A stretch of DNA of 64,000 nucleotides from Hydra vulgaris (Eukaryota > Cnidaria > Hydrozoa > Anthoathecata > Hydridae), in contig NC_088921.1 in NCBI RefSeq assembly GCF_038396675.1, positions 3,612,001 to 3,676,000 of the forward strand, in the 5' to 3' direction. This document shows, piece by piece, positions 34,958 to 47,700 of the stretch. Each line of letters starts with the position of its first letter. Position 1 is the first letter of the stretch. Below the pieces are notes generated by a model, which was not told the origin of the DNA, did no database searches, and was given only the letters and a program-made list of their open reading frames with translations. The position numbers and the translations under genes were made by a program.

Positions 34958-37698
34958 CACTGTGGACCAGAGTGACCGCCAGGTTGAGTTGTTCCCCAGG
35001 TCTAATTTTTTTTTTGCAATAGCTAGATATACATTAGTAGACACCATTTATAACATTTAGAACTTCTGGGGTGTTGGAATTTTCAAAAAAAAATGAGACA
35101 AAAAAATCAAAAAATAGCTATACTTATCACTGTGGACCTGAGTGACCACCAGATTAAAATGTTCCCTAGGTCTGATTTTTTTTTTCAATAGTTGGGTATA
35201 CACTATTTCTAACATTTTGGGAAGACACTATTTATAACATTTTGGGAAGACACTATTTATAACATTTAAAACTTCTAGGGTGTTAAAAAAAATTGATAAA
35301 AAAAAATTAAAAAATAGGTGTAACTTATCCTATACAAATAAAAGCACAAAGTAAAAAAGCTTTATGTTAACTAGTTATAATATAAGTCTAAATCTATAAA
35401 TAATATACTTTACAATATATACTTGAAATTATAAACATTAAGTTAAATTATATAATTATTCAGTTTATTTAATGTTTTTTGATGCAAACTCGACAACACT
35501 GGATTTTAGTCGTTTTGCATAATCTATATGGTTAACTCTTCGTTTGTATCTATTCCATGTTTTTTTGAATTCATGATGAATAGCTTCTCCTGTTTGCTCA
35601 CAGTAAACTCCTAGGCCGCAGTCAGTAGAATGAAGAAAAGGAAGTATATGACATACTGCTATGTGAACTTTCCATGTAACACTGAGCTTGATACCCTCAA
35701 ATGTGGCATGCACGTATTCAATCAAATCTGCATAGGACTTTTTAAACTCCAGAACAGCAGTGCTGATGTTATCCCCTGCTACCATACCAAATGCTTCTGC
35801 TTGAAGGCATTTAAACTTTCTAACACAGTTTACTATTGGTAGTAAGTCATATTTTCCATTGTTTATAATATCTCTTTCAAGTATATCAACCAACTTCAGG
35901 AACTTGCTTGCATTGTTTCCGTCAAGCCCTATGCCTTGGTATCCTCGAAACATGATGTAGTTTGATTGTAACCACTTCTCAAACAAAGGCCATACACTAA
36001 CTAGAAGTACTGCAAGTTTATTTACTATTCCCATTAGAACATGGAGCTCAGGAACAGGAACCAACTCTTCGAGAAGAGTTTCAGGATCTTCCTCTTTGTA
36101 CAAAAGTCTTGGATTTGTAACATTTTTAAAGTGTGACATTTTTGACTTCTTCTTTCCGTCAAGGGTAAAGTTGTTATAATGATCATCCAATGACCTAAGT
36201 GTTCGTTTAATTCCAGGCTCAAGAGTGCAGGATCCCTCACAATATAAACAACTGTATTTCCCAGCATGACTACTAATTCCAAACACTGAATTTGCACATT
36301 TTAGATCAAATGCAACGTGAACCTTTACATCGTTTAAATTCAGGGGCTCAATAAGCTTGCACTAAATATTTTTGTTTGAAAACAAATGAACAAAATTTTT
36401 AAATAACTAAATATTTTATTAAGTACAATAAATTTTCTTATGTGAAGCATTATATATATGAAGCATTATATATATGAAAAAATAAAACAACAATAATAAT
36501 AAAATTCTAACCTACAAAGCCAAAGCATGTTGAACATAATCTGGAAGACTTTGCATGTTCAGAATCATTAGAAGCACTGATTTCATCAACAATGTCTTTG
36601 ATATTTGATGATCTTCTAAGATGCAATCTATCAATCTAAAATAATGGAAAAAATATTGATCAGTAAGTGATATTATTTTAGCATACTAAATGGTATTTTA
36701 CTAAACATTATGTAAGTTTAACTATATATACTATATAATTAAATTTTAAGCTTACACTGTAAACAGTAAATAAATAGTTAATAAATAAATAGTAATTAGT
36801 TGTTTATCTTATACAACCTTATATACATGTTTTGTATAACTAATATTTATATACTACAATGTAGTATATATGTAGTATGTATGTAGTATGTATGTAGTCT
36901 ACATACATACATATTATACTCAAATACTTCCATGCATGTCATACTTAAACTAAGTATATGTATATACATATACTTATCGTGCTGTATATATAATATATAA
37001 AGTTATATACATTTTAAGTCTACGCATACAATAGAAAAACTGAAAGTTTTTTTAATAACACATGTATTATTTTTAAATACATGTATATGTATTAATAACA
37101 TGTACTAAGTAAATGTTGTAATAACATGTATTAAAAAAAAAATCTGTTCTATATTTTTAGTTAAGAAACTGTGTGATTGTAAATATAGCAAAGTATTAAC
37201 TAGAAATTAATAATAATTATTATACATAAAAAAACAGATTAACATGAATTTTACCTTGGATATCTTCACTATCCAGTTCCCTAGGTACTCCACCTTGTTC
37301 TTGTCGAGATCATAGAGGTTTCTGTGGCAATTGTTACAAATAACCTTGGGATAGTTGGTTACATCTAAACTATACTGACTCCAGACGAAAGTTTTTATCT
37401 TTGTTTCAATTGCTGGAGTGATCTTTTGAATTTTAGATGCACACGTTTTATGTAAACAGTCCGCCATTGTATATACAATTTAATAATTTCGCGGACTTTC
37501 AACCGAGTTTTCACCTAATTTATTAAGATTTTTATGGCTAAAAATAAATATTTTTGAGCAAATTTTTGTTGACTTTGTCCAATCACTCAGAAGTTTTTAA
37601 TGTCATAAATGGTGTCTACTAATGTATACCCAACTATTGAAAAAGAAAAATCAGACCTGGGGAACAACTTAACCTGGCGGTCACTCTGGTCCACAGTG
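34958..37698. mobile_element. CACTG-ended (CMC/Chapaev-like) transposon in Harbinger
   Basis: A 2,741-bp element with inverted ends starting CACTGTGGACCAGAGTGACC and about 120 bp of good similarity between arms, including CCAGGT and GTAGACACCATTTAT. It is flanked by GTGG at 34954-34957 and 37699-37702. CACT-type termini with a 4-bp duplication fit Chapaev-type elements of the CMC group; Transib elements have 5 bp. A partial third copy of the end sequence (CACTGTGGACCTGAGTGACC at about 35131) lies just inside the left arm. It carries one gene on the minus strand. Confidence 0.88.
35465..37467 (-). CDS. CMC/Chapaev-like transposase, 3 exons, uninterrupted
   Basis: Exons 37255-37467, 36516-36635 and 35465-36361 join in phase through GT-AG introns to give about 409 residues with no stop. 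The N-terminus is a Cys-rich module (MADCLHKTCASKI, then VICNNCHRNLYDL, and CSTCFGF in exon 2). Exon 3 opens VHVAFDLKCANSVFGISS (candidate catalytic Asp) followed by a CLYCEGSC zinc pair. VPELHVLMGIVNKL and FRGYQGIGLDGNNASKFL come next, then a C-terminal CGLGVYCEQTGEAIHHEF with the candidate catalytic Glu. I recall this set from Chapaev-like and RAG1-related repeats in invertebrates. The protein is short for the group, so an exon in the 36636-37254 intron may be missed. Exon 2's donor could also be four bases downstream, but only the GTAGGT choice keeps phase. Confidence 0.75.
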
Positions 37699-38138
37699 GT
37701 GGCGAAGCTCATTTTCTGCAACTTCGAAATCTAAATCTTCATCCGAAAAAATTAAATCCATGTTCCTATTTTAATTTTACACAGTTTTTTTAAACACCAA
37801 ATACTAGAATGTAAAAATATTTATAAAAATAGAATAGACAGCACAGCCTACATAATAACTAATAAAATTTACTTAGTAGGCCTACTTAATAAAATTTTTT
37901 AAAAAATTTTATACGTCATTGTTATCAATGACGTATTACGGATATAAAAAGTGCGTGAATTTAAGTGACGTATACGTTTTATGCTTTATAGCAATGGCCG
38001 AAAAAAATACAAATAGCGATAAATTCTTCGAGTTTACGCATTTTTTTACGTGTAAATAATTTACTTTAAAAATTGCGTTTTTACGAAAGATTTTTTTTCT
38101 CGAAAAAAACTTCGAATTGTTTATAGCATTGGCCCCAG

Positions 38139-38796
38139 TTTTGATATAACTTTTTTATTGTAAATAATATTGATGTGATCAAATATTATATCGGATTTAA
38201 TGAAATATGATATGTAATGATGTAGATCATGTTAAATAAATGTTAGAGTATTTGTTGAGTAAATATGTGCAGAGACTTCTTTTAATCTGCATAGACTTTT
38301 TTTAATCTGCAGAAACTTTTTTTAAATTTAAAATTTAAAAGAACAAAGTTCAATTTTGTAATGTTCAAAACAAAAAGGTAATTTTATTTATTTTATTCAT
38401 AGCTTTTCTTTTCTTTTTAATATTTATCAAGGCAATAATATATATATAAGATCGACTATTTTAAAATATAAAGACAGCGACGATTCAAAAGTTACAATTT
38501 TGTATGAAAAACACAAAAATTCTAATAGCTCCTATGCGCATGCGCAAATCCTTACTTTACCGCAATGAAAGATAAATTGGTTAAGTATGAAGATTCCGTG
38601 TAAGTTTTGGCACTTTTTAAAGAATAACTCTGAAAATAAACGCAAATTACCAACTTACCCCTCCCAATTGTTTCAACCCCCTAATTGGCCGCTGCCAATA
38701 GGGAGGTGGAAGCTATAGGTGGACATTTCCAGAAGATGTTTTGGAGGAAAGATGGTTAGGAGAGAAATACTATTGAGTGATTGTAAAATACATTTA
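38139..38796. other. Non-coding flank between two transposons
   Basis: No gene. A less AT-rich patch at 38520-38740 contains TGCGCATGCGCA and CCTCCCAATTG / CAATAGGGAGG, which could pair, but no known element was recognised. Confidence 0.4.
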
Positions 38797-39309
38797 GGGT
38801 AAACTAACCTATTTCTGACCACTTTGTATTTGTTATTTAAAAATATAAGTTCGCAACGCGTAATATAAAGACTAAAATTTTCATTTAAATAGGTTACTTA
38901 ATGAATATAATTATATTAACCTTTTTAACAAAATTAAAGTTGACATGTGCTAAGGTATCAACGTTTTAGACTAGCTAAAAGACCTATTTCTGACCATTTG
39001 AACTTAATTTCTGACCGCTTCTTACTTATAGTTCTAGCCGTCGGGCGATTTAAGATCGTTTATAAATTACGCGCCTTAATCAGAATAAACTAACGAAACT
39101 AAGAAATACTATCAACAAATCATAGCATAAATAAATTATATAGCGAAGAAAGTAACTCGATATTCAAGTTAAATAAAAACTAAAACAAAATAAAAACCAA
39201 TAATAGTTAAAATGGTAATAAATATTTCTTTTCAAGTTTTGAACTAGTTTAAGTGGTTTTTCTTTAATTGTTTAGGTTAATATTTTCATTTTTCTTTTCT
39301 TCTTAGATT

Positions 39310-39930
39310 AACATTTTTTTAACTTCTGCATGTTTATCCTCCAATGCTTCTTTAGATGTAACTAAAAAGTACTTATGTTTCAGTGCAATCTTTTTCAATG
39401 ATTTGTTTGGGATATGGTAAAACATCAGAACCTGGATCTGATGGAAAAGAATTATTTTTAATAGTATATTTTTGATAAATACATGAGTTTAGATATCCTA
39501 TCTCTTTTTTGCTGATTGCATTCTCTAGAATATTAATATAACCTGGAACTAAGTTAGTTAATGAGGATGGATTAAAAATAACATTTGCATGATTAAAACT
39601 GAATTGAAGATTGCTTAATTGTTAAACATATTGACATCTTTTTCAATTAATGGATATGATTGATCCGTACTTTTTTCTTTTTCACAATGGCCAATATATG
39701 CTTGATTACTTAAGTTATTCAAGATGCTCTCACTGTATAGATGATTGGCTTCTATGTATAAAGAACTAGGGAATGTAAGCTTTAGCTGGAACTATATTTG
39801 GATAATATGGATAAATTCCACAAGTTTGAAAACCAGATTTACAATTAATTGAGGTAAAAGATTCGCTCCAAATCTGCTTTATTATTTCGTATAAACTTAC
39901 TCTTGTAAATAGTGTCCAAGGAAAATTTCT
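39310..39930 (-). pseudogene. Tigger/pogo transposase C-terminal remnant
   Basis: The minus strand reads FPWTLFTRVSLYEIIKQIW then SGFQTCGIYPYYPNIVPAK, the C-terminal signature of pogo/Tigger DDE transposases (SGF..TGIYPFNP). After several stops it continues with SDPGSDVLPYPKQIIEK and KHKYFLVTSKEAL, corresponding to the family's Pro-Tyr-Pro-Lys tail. Many stops and frameshifts are present and the catalytic core upstream is not recognisable. It is clearly inactive. Confidence 0.6.
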
Positions 39931-40366
39931 AATAAAATTATCATGTTTTGCGGTTTATTATTTAAATTGTTTTCCATTTAAAAGTTTTTAAGAACAAAAA
40001 AATATTTTGAAACTTTACAAGCATTCATACACTTATGTTTAATAGCAGCTGTACTACCTGGTTGATGCAAAATAAGGCGTTTATGCCTTTTGCACATCCC
40101 ACACCAATTTTTCAGGTGTTCTGTTTAACTTTTTAGGTATATTTTTTTGAATGATTTTTTATGCTTGAAGAAAAATTTTCAGCATATTTTGCAGCTTCTT
40201 ACAGCCTCAATTGCTGGTATCATTCTAATGCATCATAGTTGATGCTGTAGATGTAATGTTACGAAACTTTGTTATTAACAAAAAAATAAATATATATATA
40301 CTGTCATAATTTATAACAAAGTGTTGTATGTATCTTTGTGTGTGTGTGCGTGTATATGTATGTGTC

Positions 40367-40370
<4 letters not shown>

Positions 40371-40398
<28 letters not shown>

Positions 40399-40416
40399 TG
40401 TATGTATGTATGTATG

Positions 40417-40450
<34 letters not shown>
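40371..40450. repeat. (TGTA)n then (TA)n microsatellite
   Basis: About 12 TGTA units followed by about 15 TA units, with GT- and CA-rich shoulders on either side. Confidence 0.95.
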
Positions 40451-40459
<9 letters not shown>

Positions 40460-40466
40460 ACACAGT

Positions 40467-40622
40467 GCTTGAAGTGAAGAAAAAAAAGCAACGGGATGAT
40501 ATTCGGTAAACTAAAAATACCATCCCGCCTAATCATTGTTATATAGAGATTTATAAAAAAGTGGTGGGACGGTTTATACTTTATAAAAAGGTGACAGGAT
40601 GGCATCCCGCTTCACTTCGAGC
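40467..40622. mobile_element. Small fold-back MITE
   Basis: A 156-bp unit with inverted ends GCTTGAAGTGAAG / CTTCACTTCGAGC and inner CGGGATG / CATCCCG pairs. Inserted next to the microsatellite inside the Tigger-like element. An (AT)n run is at 40789-40822. Confidence 0.65.
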
Positions 40623-40783
40623 TTTGTTATATATATATTATTGCTCTGTTCTTTAAGAACATTGAGCACTCTATTTGTAGAATACACCAACATAATTTAA
40701 ATATATATATATTTACACACACACGGCAATTCTTCATATATTTTAACTGAATATTTTAAAAATTAAGCTAAAATATTTTATAT

Positions 40784-40826
<43 letters not shown>

Positions 40827-40915
40827 TACAATCGAATTCCACACTTCATTTAAGGTTTAGTGCTTTTGAAAATTAGCCTGAATTAGGACGTGGCCAAAAA
40901 TAGGTCAGTTTACCC

Positions 40916-42250
40916 AATACACTCTTAATTAAAGGTGTTAAATTAAACTAAAAAGGCAGCAGGAAAAACACCAAAGCGGTTTTAAATTCTTTTTAGAAGG
41001 TCTAATGGCGATTCCTTGCATATTGTCAAACGACTTCCGTTCGGGTCACGACCAATAGTTTAGGAACCACTGGACTCTGACATGGAAGCATGGCCGTTTA
41101 TACTAACAGGCCTCGTAAATGCGTAGATCGGAGCCTGGAGCTAGGGAACAAAAAATCAACAGCAAAAACTAAGGAATAGTTAATTTTAGAATGAGCATTT
41201 GCTCGTAAAAAAGCGTTTACATTTAGTCTGAGTAAACTATAACTAAGTTATTTATTTTACATAATTAAAACCTGTTTAATCATAACAAGCTTGCATAACA
41301 AGATGGAAAAAACATTATTTAGCTATGAAAACAAAACCTAAAAAAATATTCATGTAATGCTATAAGTTGCAGAATCTTTTACAAAAAAAGCCACGAAAAA
41401 AAAAATATATAGATATATCTTAAAATGCAGAAGTTTTAAAAAACCATAAATTGAACATATTTAGTAACAACAAGATTGTAAAAAAGTTTTTAAAAATTTC
41501 TAAGCTATGAATTTAAGTGCTAAATTTTTTTACCAAATTAATATAACAAACAGAAAATATAAGTATAAATAACATAGAGTTACTTCAGGGTTACTTAGAA
41601 AGCTTTAACATTTTTTGTTGTGGCTCTTTAGACGACTTTAGTGGATATAAATTAAAGAGTGTTTAAAAAAATGGTTTAAAGTGAAATAACATGTTTCTTT
41701 TCCATATTTTAGTTAAAAAGATATCAGCATTATTAACAATTTCATGAAACAAAATATAAGAAAATATGGCAATTATAAATTTATTTAGATTTTTTCTGTG
41801 TTTTGGCCCTGAAAACCATCTCTTTTTCCAGCTTTAGTATTGAAAAAGCATTTAAATTCAGGCATTTAAGATACTTCTGCAGAGGTACTAAATACTGTCT
41901 TAAACATAACTTTATAAACATGAAAGTATATAATCTGAAATTTGATACATAAAAATATTTGTATAAAAATGAAATTAAATTAAATAATCTTAAAAGATCA
42001 GCAAATGTTTATTGAATACTTAACAGAAAACATTTATTCATAAAAAAACTTTTTCTAGTTTTTCCAGCATCGACAATGCTAAAAATTATAAATTTTCCAG
42101 TTTTTCCATCATGTTTTTCTAAAACAGTCTTTTCTCCAGTTTTTCCAGCACAGTGAAACCCTGTATAATCGCCAAATTCTTCCTAATAAAATTTAGCTTC
42201 TTCTTGCTCTGCAACTTCATTTCGCACAATTTGTCCAGCTATATATAAAC
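40916..42250. other. AT-rich non-coding DNA
   Basis: No open frame or known element. A short repeated phrase (TTTTCCAG...TTTTCTCCAGTTTTTCCAGCA) at 42050-42150 is the only internal pattern. Confidence 0.4.
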
Positions 42251-42261
42251 TAATCCTGCTT

Positions 42262-42483
42262 TTGTATCTATTCGAACATTTTTTCAAGCTCAGACAAATT
42301 GTCAAATATATCAATAGCGACCCAAAGGAGCTATCATCTCTAGTTCCATTAACTAAAAGTCATTTTCGCTCGACTGTATCTGTCCCTGTATGGTCTAAAA
42401 ACTTTTATTCGTCTAGTTTTTTACACCGCACATCAACCTTTTGGAACTCTCGCCCATCTTCATACTTTCCTGACTCATACATT
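42262..42483 (+). pseudogene. LINE 3-related C-terminal fragment
   Basis: Reads DPKELSSLVPLTKSHFRST then NFYSSSFLHRTSTFWNSRPS and YFPDSY. This aligns residue by residue with the last 90 residues of the intact LINE at 12570-15557. Only the 3' end is present, as expected for a 5'-truncated insertion. Confidence 0.85.
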
Positions 42484-43819
42484 ATTATTATACAACAAAA
42501 CGCATTAAATATTTAAAACATTAAACGCATAAAATATATACTTCAAAAAAATATATAAAATTTTACAAGAATAAAAACATACTTCTCCACGATTTGAACC
42601 CGTAACTACGCATTGACTGTTACTACGATAAAATATTTATAAAGTGAATATTAAAATATATAATTATTGTGTACTACGACATTTACTTGTACTTAAAAAA
42701 GTAAAAGAAAATGGGGCTTATTCAGTGCTTTTTTGAAGGTACGAATTATATTTCAGTCATAATTTAATTATTAGTAAAAATATAATAAACTAATCAACAA
42801 TGGCTCCAAGTTAAGTTAACTTTTTAATTGCTCTTTAGAAATCTCTGAACACAATTTACGCTTTTGTTTATAATCGATTCTGCCCTTTCTTAATACGACT
42901 TTTGTGGGAACCAAAAAAAAAAAAAATTTTAGTTGCAATATTTTTAATAATCAAATTAAAACAATAAAAATATTCAATTTTGAAGAAATAAAAATAAAAA
43001 TGAGAAAAGTATCAAAAATAAATTTTAATAAATTTTAATTTAATTACTTCTACTAGAGACTTGTTGCCCAAATTTAGATACATATTAGGTTTCTCTGGTT
43101 GTTAATACATTTCAAAATTGCTACTAGACTCAAAAATCAATGTTACAAAAAAAAAAAAAATGTTCAAATTTGTAAGAGATAACTGCTTTTTTCAATGCTT
43201 TAAGAGTATGTTAGAGTTGTGCTTATCAACTTTTCTCTTTTACCAAAACTGTTGGAAATCTTTGTGGATAAATTCCAGAACTCAATCAGAAATCCAATTC
43301 TAAACACCAAATGATGAAATATCAAATTTATCAAGTGAATGCAAGGTTGCAAGAATTTACAAAAATGTAATATAAAGCCTTCCATTTTGACATGTATACA
43401 TATATGTTATAATGAAATTTGTAAGAAAAACAATATTTTTTCAATTGTGAAAACTAAAAATACTCTCACAATGTAAAAAAATTTTTAAGTTTCACAGTTA
43501 AAAAAAGATTTCCAAATACTATACTATATTTGCCACTATACTAAAATTAATTGATGTCAAAAACCGATACAAAGGAATGCCTCCTAGAGTTTTTATATAT
43601 GCTTTAAATATGTTCAAATATTCAATTTCTGGGATAACTTTGTCTACTACACTTAGCAGTTAATGTATTTCAGGAAAATTGTCTAGTTTTTTATTTTCTC
43701 GGTTGGCTCACTAGTTAAACGAAAAGGATAAACAAAATTGCATAACGCACTTTGACATTCACTAATTTTACACCAACAGCAATCCTCTAACCGTTCAATT
43801 TGCATAGAAGCTGTTATGT
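42484..43819. other. AT-rich non-coding DNA
   Basis: No gene recognised. A tRNA-like B-box (GGGTTCAAATC on the minus strand, about 42592-42602) is isolated and was not called. Confidence 0.4.
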
Positions 43820-44700
43820 GTTTTTATTAGATTTTTCATCTTAGAGAGATGGTAGACCGTTTGAGCAATGACCAAAACAGTATTTGCAGAAAAAGAGTAT
43901 AAGATGCAACCTAACAATAACACTCAAATATGATAACAGTATTCCATACAGGGATGACTTATAAAGGAAGACTTATAAAGACTTATAAAGGAAGAAAACG
44001 GAATTGGGAGTAAGAAACAGATGAGCTCAATAAAAAGAAGCAACCTTAACATATGCTAACTTTGCAATGGATTTTATATATGGTTTCCATTAGAGGTCAA
44101 TAGTGAATGATAACCAAGAAGATGGAAAGTAGACGACTCATTAAAGGTATTGTCATTCATCAATATAAGAGTATCAACAGTAACGCAACAATTTTTTATC
44201 AAAAATTTTTTGTAAGTTTTATTTGAATTAAAATTCACCATGCTGCAAGCTCTAAGTTGCCAGAAGAGAAATCACATTTCTGCCTGTACAAAGCTATCAA
44301 AAGTGATGACTTCTTATCAAGAGTATATTGTTGAGGTGTCATCAAATAGAGCCAATTTAGATGCAAGACTGTCAAGAGGATCATTAATACAGATGAGAAA
44401 CAGAAACAAGAACCAAGGATAGAACCTAGTGGTACCTGAGAAGTTACTAGAAATAAAGAAGCGTGTTGGCCTTTAAGGACTACTTTAATACTGTGAATGG
44501 AGTGAAATGATTTAATTACTTCAAAAAAAATTTCAGATACACAATATAAAGCGCATTCATAGAGAAGACCAGCACAATAAACTTTATTAAAAGCAATTGA
44601 TAAGCTGAGAGCAATAGTTCTTGCCTTGCTGCCTACACCCAAAGAACAATAGAACTTTTCTATTAGAACAGTTAACAAGTCACTTGAAGAACAAGAAAAA
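43820..44700 (-). pseudogene. LINE 3-related reverse transcriptase fragment
   Basis: The minus strand holds a decayed copy of the LINE 3 middle region. ALSLSIAFNKVYCAGLLYE corresponds to ALDISKAFDKVWHAGLL with the catalytic Asp changed to Ser. SIKVVLKGQHASLFLVTSQV and PLGSILG follow, and then, in shifting frames, NESSTFHLLGYHSLLTSNG and PCMEYCYHI and CKYCFGHCS. It lacks both ends and is certainly inactive. A C12 run lies just upstream at 44752-44763. Confidence 0.8.
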
Positions 44701-47700
44701 ATAAGCTTGGGGTGAGTGGGAAAATTTTCAGAATATTAATAAACGTTACCTCCCCCCCCCCCGCTCTTTAATTAAGGACTCAGAGTAAAGTTAAAATTAG
44801 GCTTGCTTAATCATGCAAGCTGCATTTTAACCAAATTTCTAAGCAGAAGAATGTGTATAGCATATATTTTAAAAGGGCATTATTCCCATTCTTATGATGA
44901 TATTTTTTGATCGATTGAATGTTTTTCTTAATCTCTAAACAGAATTTTTTAAATTGTGAAACAAGTCTTCATCAAAACTCTCTCAAATTTTGAGAGTAAA
45001 CTTAATTTAACTGCCTCCAACTACCAAAACATTACACAATATACAGAAGAGATATTGACCTACTCTAATATATAGGGAGAAAGCTTATTTTACTACATCA
45101 TTTTTCTTGGGCTTGTCCTTAAAGTCCTAATAGTTTAAAATCATAAACATAAAACCATAGCAAATAATCTTATTATTGTATATACTGACATATTCCATGC
45201 TTTTTTTTTTGTTGTGCTTAGCATCACCATGCAGGTTATGTGAGTAAAGTCTTAAGTTAGAGATTCTCCTGCAAAAATGTCTAATCTATTGTGGATTCGG
45301 CACATCTTACTGTGTTGTAGGTTATATATTCACCTTTCATGCTAACGTCTGGTCTGACTAGCCATTACACAACATATGGGAAGGACATTAACATACCAAT
45401 TTATCAGTTTGTTACAATACGTGGATAGGACTTAATCCAGAACATACTCACAAAATCAGCATGTGTTTTTGCTTCACAAGGCATTTTTTGGCATTATTTC
45501 ATCTAAAAATATAATATTTACTTTAATATTATTCATATGTAAATAGTCTTAAAACTATTTATATTTATCTATAAATTTTTTTTATACCCATTAATACATA
45601 AACATTCTTACAACTACTATGTTAACATCACATGCTAAAGTTGTATTATTATTTATTTTTAAAATTTTTTATTTATCTTATAAGTAAAAAAAACAACGAC
45701 TTAGATCAGCTAATTTACAGGTTTAATCAGATTATGTTGGTAATTACCACAATTAGTAAATAGTGGTTAACCATAATATTCTTGATCAAAATACTTGTTT
45801 TAATTAATCAAACTTGATTAACTGAAAGTATCCCCAATACCTATTCCCCAATACAAATCTAGCAACCTTAACACAATTTTTTGACTTTGTTATTGACATT
45901 GTGAAATATTATGAAATAATTTTAAGTAGATATCACCTCAAGGACCATCACAAAAAGAAATGCGGATTAAAAAGTGGACATTAAAACAAGAAACGAAGAT
46001 AAGTGATTTGGATTTATCTAGATAAGATATTAGGAAAAGCAAAAGCTTTAGTGCCAGCAAAATCAGTCACTAGAGCTAAGCTCAAATTTAACTCATCTAC
46101 ACAGAATGTTGAGGAATAAAGCAACCAAAAACAAAGATATTCATGAAAATATATAGGCAAAGAGAAAAAATTGAATCAACTTGATCAGAAATAACATCAC
46201 AATAACTGATGACTTAAAAAAAGAAAAACGAAAGATAAAAGAAAAAGTAATTGAGTTAAGTATATAAGTTAAATAAATGCACATAAAGGGTAGTCAAAAG
46301 GTTGAAATAGCAATTATCCATAATTCTGTTTAACAACGATAAAAATATCCTGTTTAATTTCCTTACTTGCTGCAGTCATCCAAAATGTTAATTTAAAATT
46401 TCTTCACAAAGTTCTTGAATTTATATTAATAATCATTGAAGATCCAAAAATTTTTTATATCCAATACTTAGACAAAAATTTTATTAACTATTATTGGGAT
46501 TCAAATCAAAAGTTTCAGAATCTCAAATAATAATATTTTAATAAACTAATTATTTCTTATTTTAATAAAATAACTATTTTATAAACTTTAAATTCAAACT
46601 TTTTATTTTAACAGGAATAATAAAATTTCTACAAAATGATCATACTTTTCTCCTCGAGATCTTTCTTTCCAGATGGAATTTATAACTGATTTTTACATTG
46701 AGAGTACATTATTGTGCTCCTAGATCTTTATATTTGCTCTATAATTAAAAATGGGACATTATGATACACCATATGCAAGAAATTTTATACATACAAATAA
46801 TTTAATAAACCCTGTAAAAATACTTCTAATAAATTAACTATTCATCAATTATTACAAACATATTTATATCCATGTTTACCTCTGAAATGATAGAAATACA
46901 ACAGCAGTTAGACATTTGCCTTGTTACAAGTTTTAAAAAAAAGTGTAATTTAAGCAAATTTATTAGGGACAACACAGAATTTAAATGAAAAGTTAAAAAA
47001 ATGAAATAATGTTAATATAGGCTCGATGATATCCAAGACTGATTTTATTACATTCATGCTCATTTATTAATGCTTGTATATATATATTAGTTTTAAGACT
47101 GTTAAAAACATTTTGCACCTTACTTATATTTAGATTGATTTTTAACAAATTTACTCCTAACAAAGCAACAATCATTTAAGTTAGTGGGATTAACAGAAGA
47201 CAAAGAAAAGAGTTAAAAAGCAAGAAAATAGTATATAGAAAACTTTAAAAACCATATCTTGTATGAATCAGGTAAACATGAAAACTGGAGGAAATCCCAA
47301 AGCATGATGTAATAAATAAAGAAAATCCAGTATTTTCCCTTATATGTGCAATAAAAATTGTATTAAATCATGAAAAATTTTCACTTAAGCATTAGAAGAA
47401 CTCTAAAGATTAAACAGTTCATCAAGTTCTAATTAAATAGTAATTAAATCAAAATTAAAATATGTAAAATATACAGATAATGTACATCACACTAAATTTA
47501 CCATTAATGTAAATCAAAACAACCTAATTTGTTAAGTTATCAAACTTGATTGATACCAAAATTAATAAATATAAGTATATTTGCTAAGAGACATTTACTT
47601 ATAAATGATACCCACCAGGGTTAGGGTTAGGGTTACCCATAGTAATGTTTCTATTTATGTTAAGACAAAAACTTTTAACTAAAAATTATTTAAAAAGAAA

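Larger units (their letters stand above)
33484..37761 (-). pseudogene. HARBI1-like transposase, split by a nested transposon
   Basis: Exon 1 starts at the ATG at 37759-37761 (MDLIFSDEDLDFEVAENEL), is interrupted at the GTGG duplication, and resumes at 34953-34939. Exon 2 begins at 34803 with FNGRSFNEDVSDNVFREQYR and contains SISVRFQIMVFLHFIGTN and HGISTNTIYRIIHSVGEAI. Exon 3, whose start near 34360 is uncertain, carries FPCVCGVLDGSHI (first Asp), HHVHSINAMAACGPD and NSPGRWHDAH, ending at a GTAAGT donor at 34130. Exon 4 (33484-33918) has VILADSAYP (second Asp), RKTRNIIERCFGIVKNRF (Glu) and a Glu-rich tail. The DDE triad and exon phases are preserved. The main lesion is the 2.74-kb insertion within codon 22. 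Confidence 0.85.
38797..40915. mobile_element. Decayed Tigger/pogo-like element
   Basis: Inverted ends GGGTAAACTAACCTATTT (left) and GGGTAAACTGACCTATTT (right, reversed) frame a 2.1-kb region holding pogo-type coding remnants on the minus strand. A further copy of the inner part of the end (CCTATTTCTGACCA) is at 38983. TA duplications could not be aligned exactly. A small MITE, a (TGTA)n/(TA)n microsatellite and an (AT)n run have been added inside. Confidence 0.65.

Noticed and set aside
38795-40917. TA target duplication for the Tigger-like element
   Set aside because: TA occurs at the left edge, but on the right it is two bases away from the matching end, so it could not be aligned cleanly.
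42575-42620. Minus-strand tRNA B-box-like GGGTTCAAATC
   Set aside because: No A box, anticodon arm or acceptor stem could be drawn upstream in the 80 bases read.
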